Source: Microcoleaceae cyanobacterium UBA11344 (GTDB taxonomy: Bacteria; Cyanobacteriota; Cyanobacteriia; Cyanobacteriales; Microcoleaceae). Taken from it: a DNA stretch of 6,904 bases. The position numbers and the translations under genes are program-made. The stretch covers positions 1 to 6,904 of the forward strand of contig DMYK01000194.1 of the NCBI GenBank assembly GCA_003483675.1. Direction: 5' to 3'. The notes under the pieces were generated by a model, which saw only the letters and a list, made by a program, of their open reading frames with translations, had not been told where the DNA came from and did no database searches. Position 1 is the stretch's first letter. The number at the start of each line of letters is the position of its first letter. Shown here piece after piece: positions 5,768-6,904 of this stretch.

Positions 5768-5825
5768 CTTTACTATTATTGACTGCAAATTGAAAAACTG
5801 AATGCCATAGTTATTCAGAAAATTT

Positions 5826-5830
5826 AGGAG
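5826..5830 (+). promoter_or_regulatory. Ribosome binding site of the carboxypeptidase gene
   Basis: AGGAG lies six bases before the ATG at 5837, ideal spacing for a Shine-Dalgarno site. An in-frame TAA at 5831-5833 sits between it and the ATG, so translation cannot begin further upstream. Together these fix the start. Upstream, TTGACT (5779-5784) resembles a -35 box, but no matching -10 box lies at a suitable distance. Confidence 0.8.
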
Positions 5831-5836
5831 TAAAAA

Positions 5837-6904
5837 ATGCTGGATTTATTTAGTTCGGGAATCATGTCTCTGTGGCTGGAGATGGCTGGGGTACGCAGTG
5901 TGGGGCTGAATGCCGCGTCAGTTCTGGCTTGGCAAGGAGGAATGCCCGGGTTGGTGTTGGCGGTCGATTTAGCTGTGGGGGGAGTGCCCTTGGCTAATCC
6001 AGATTTGCCCGCAGCAGCGACGGTGCGAGAATTTTTAACAGATTTGAAGGCGAAGGGGCTGATTGAGGGGAATCAGGGAGTTTGGATGCAGTCGGGAATG
6101 GTGCCGCTGGTAAGTCAGGAGGGGACGACGCTGATGCCGGGGGCTTCGCTGACTAAGATTGCGACTTCTTTGGCATCGCTGGAAACTTGGGGCGCGGATT
6201 ATCAGTTTGAAACGTGGTTCCGGGGGACGGGACCGATCGCCCAGGGTGTGTTGCAGGGGGATTTGGTGGTCAGTGGCGGGGGTGATCCGCTGTTTGTGTG
6301 GGAGGAGGCGATCGCCGTTGGTAATGCTCTCAATCAAATGGGTATTAATCGGGTGGCAGGAAATTTAATTGTGACTGGCAATTTCCGCATCAATTATCAG
6401 TCCGAGCCTGTGGCTGCGGGGGAGATCTTGCGGCAGGCCCTCGATGGTCGCAGTTGGCCACCGGATGTGCAGGCAATTTATTCTAAGATGGCTCCGGGAA
6501 CTAGAAAGCCACAGGTGGCGGTGGATGGGGGCGTGGCTCGGAAATTTTTACCTGCTTCGCGTTTGTTGCTGAAGCGTCGATCGCTCCCTTTAGCGGAAAT
6601 TCTCAAGCAGATGAACGTCCACAGCGATAATGAAATTGCTCAGATGCTGGCCGACAATTTGGGCGGGGCAAAAATCGTGCAGCAGCAAGCGACTTGGGCG
6701 GCGGGTGTGCCGGCGGCGGAACTTCAATTAGTGAATGGTTCGGGATTGGGAATGGAAAATCGGATGTCTCCCAGGGCGGCTTGTGGGATGATGCAGGCGA
6801 TCGGGCGCTACCTTCAGACTACTCCACTGACGATTGCTGACTTGTTTCCGGTGTCTGGGCGCGATCTAGGCACTGTCGAACACCGACACATTCCCCCCCA
6901 AGCT
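5837..6904 (+). CDS. dacB: D-alanyl-D-alanine carboxypeptidase, PBP4/DacB type (peptidase S13), 3' end cut by the window
   Basis: The frame stays open for 356 codons to the window end with no stop. Enzymes of this family are penicillin-binding proteins that remove the terminal D-Ala from, or cut cross-links in, peptidoglycan in the periplasm. The catalytic SxxK motif is SLTK (104-107) in MPGASLTKIA. The second motif SxN is SDN (263-265) in HSDNEIAQMLADN. NGSGLGMENRMSPR (300-313) is the typical following block. The third motif, KTG, is expected a little past the window edge and is not visible. SxxK and SxN are about 159 residues apart, against roughly 240 in E. coli PBP4, so the inserted domains are reduced. 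The N-terminus lacks a clear signal peptide, and an in-frame stop excludes an earlier start. Family call is strong; the symbol follows the family. Confidence 0.9.
   Translation, partial: MLDLFSSGIMSLWLEMAGVRSVGLNAASVLAWQGGMPGLVLAVDLAVGGVPLANPDLPAAATVREFLTDLKAKGLIEGNQGVWMQSGMVPLVSQEGTTLMPGASLTKIATSLASLETWGADYQFETWFRGTGPIAQGVLQGDLVVSGGGDPLFVWEEAIAVGNALNQMGINRVAGNLIVTGNFRINYQSEPVAAGEILRQALDGRSWPPDVQAIYSKMAPGTRKPQVAVDGGVARKFLPASRLLLKRRSLPLAEILKQMNVHSDNEIAQMLADNLGGAKIVQQQATWAAGVPAAELQLVNGSGLGMENRMSPRAACGMMQAIGRYLQTTPLTIADLFPVSGRDLGTVEHRHIPPQA

Noticed and set aside
6035..6368. Frames on both strands inside the carboxypeptidase gene
   Set aside because: Both overlap the continuous S13 frame with SxxK and SxN motifs; their Arg/Pro-rich or Arg/Trp-rich translations are typical of shadow frames in GC-rich coding DNA.

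Overview
The window most likely comes from the chromosome of a filamentous cyanobacterium of the Oscillatoria/Microcoleus/Nostoc type; the genus is an inference. Four things support this. There are about 20 CGATCG cores, three of them inside the full HIP1 octamer GCGATCGC (3150-3157, 3972-3979, 6308-6315), where about 1.7 cores would be expected by chance. Gaps between genes are long and filled with hairpin repeats. There are heptanucleotide tandem arrays of the kind seen in filamentous cyanobacteria. The encoded proteins read like cyanobacterial members of their families.

Layout: five genes lie on the minus strand, transcribed from right to left. First come plsX (4516-5565), fabH (3179-4180) and fabD (1976-2854), which form a conserved phospholipid/fatty-acid initiation cluster. 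A strong hairpin (1911-1943) follows. Next is a closely spaced pair: a PspA/IM30-family coiled-coil protein (1128-1829) and a membrane-anchored PstS-like substrate-binding protein (155-1096). The pair ends in a probable terminator (62-89) and a cluster of further palindromes at the left edge. On the plus strand, diverging from plsX, a PBP4-type D-Ala-D-Ala carboxypeptidase gene (5837 onward) is cut by the right edge.

Function: FabD makes malonyl-ACP. FabH condenses it with acetyl-CoA to start fatty-acid chains. PlsX converts the finished acyl-ACP to acyl-phosphate for phospholipid synthesis. The divergent dacB-type gene acts on peptidoglycan and the PspA-like protein probably acts at membranes, so the neighbourhood has a cell-envelope theme. 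How the PspA-like and PstS-like proteins work is not known from sequence alone.

The gene order is ordinary; the gaps are not. The plsX-fabH gap (335 bp) holds a 166-bp palindromic, MITE-like element inside a perfect 16-nt inverted repeat. The fabH-fabD gap (324 bp) holds a promoter candidate and short repeats. The plsX-dacB gap holds two facing heptamer arrays, which also create a false N-terminal extension of plsX. I see no CRISPR array, tRNA, rRNA, transposase or clearly new defence system. The items most worth a second look are the PspA-like/PstS-like pair and the repeat elements.
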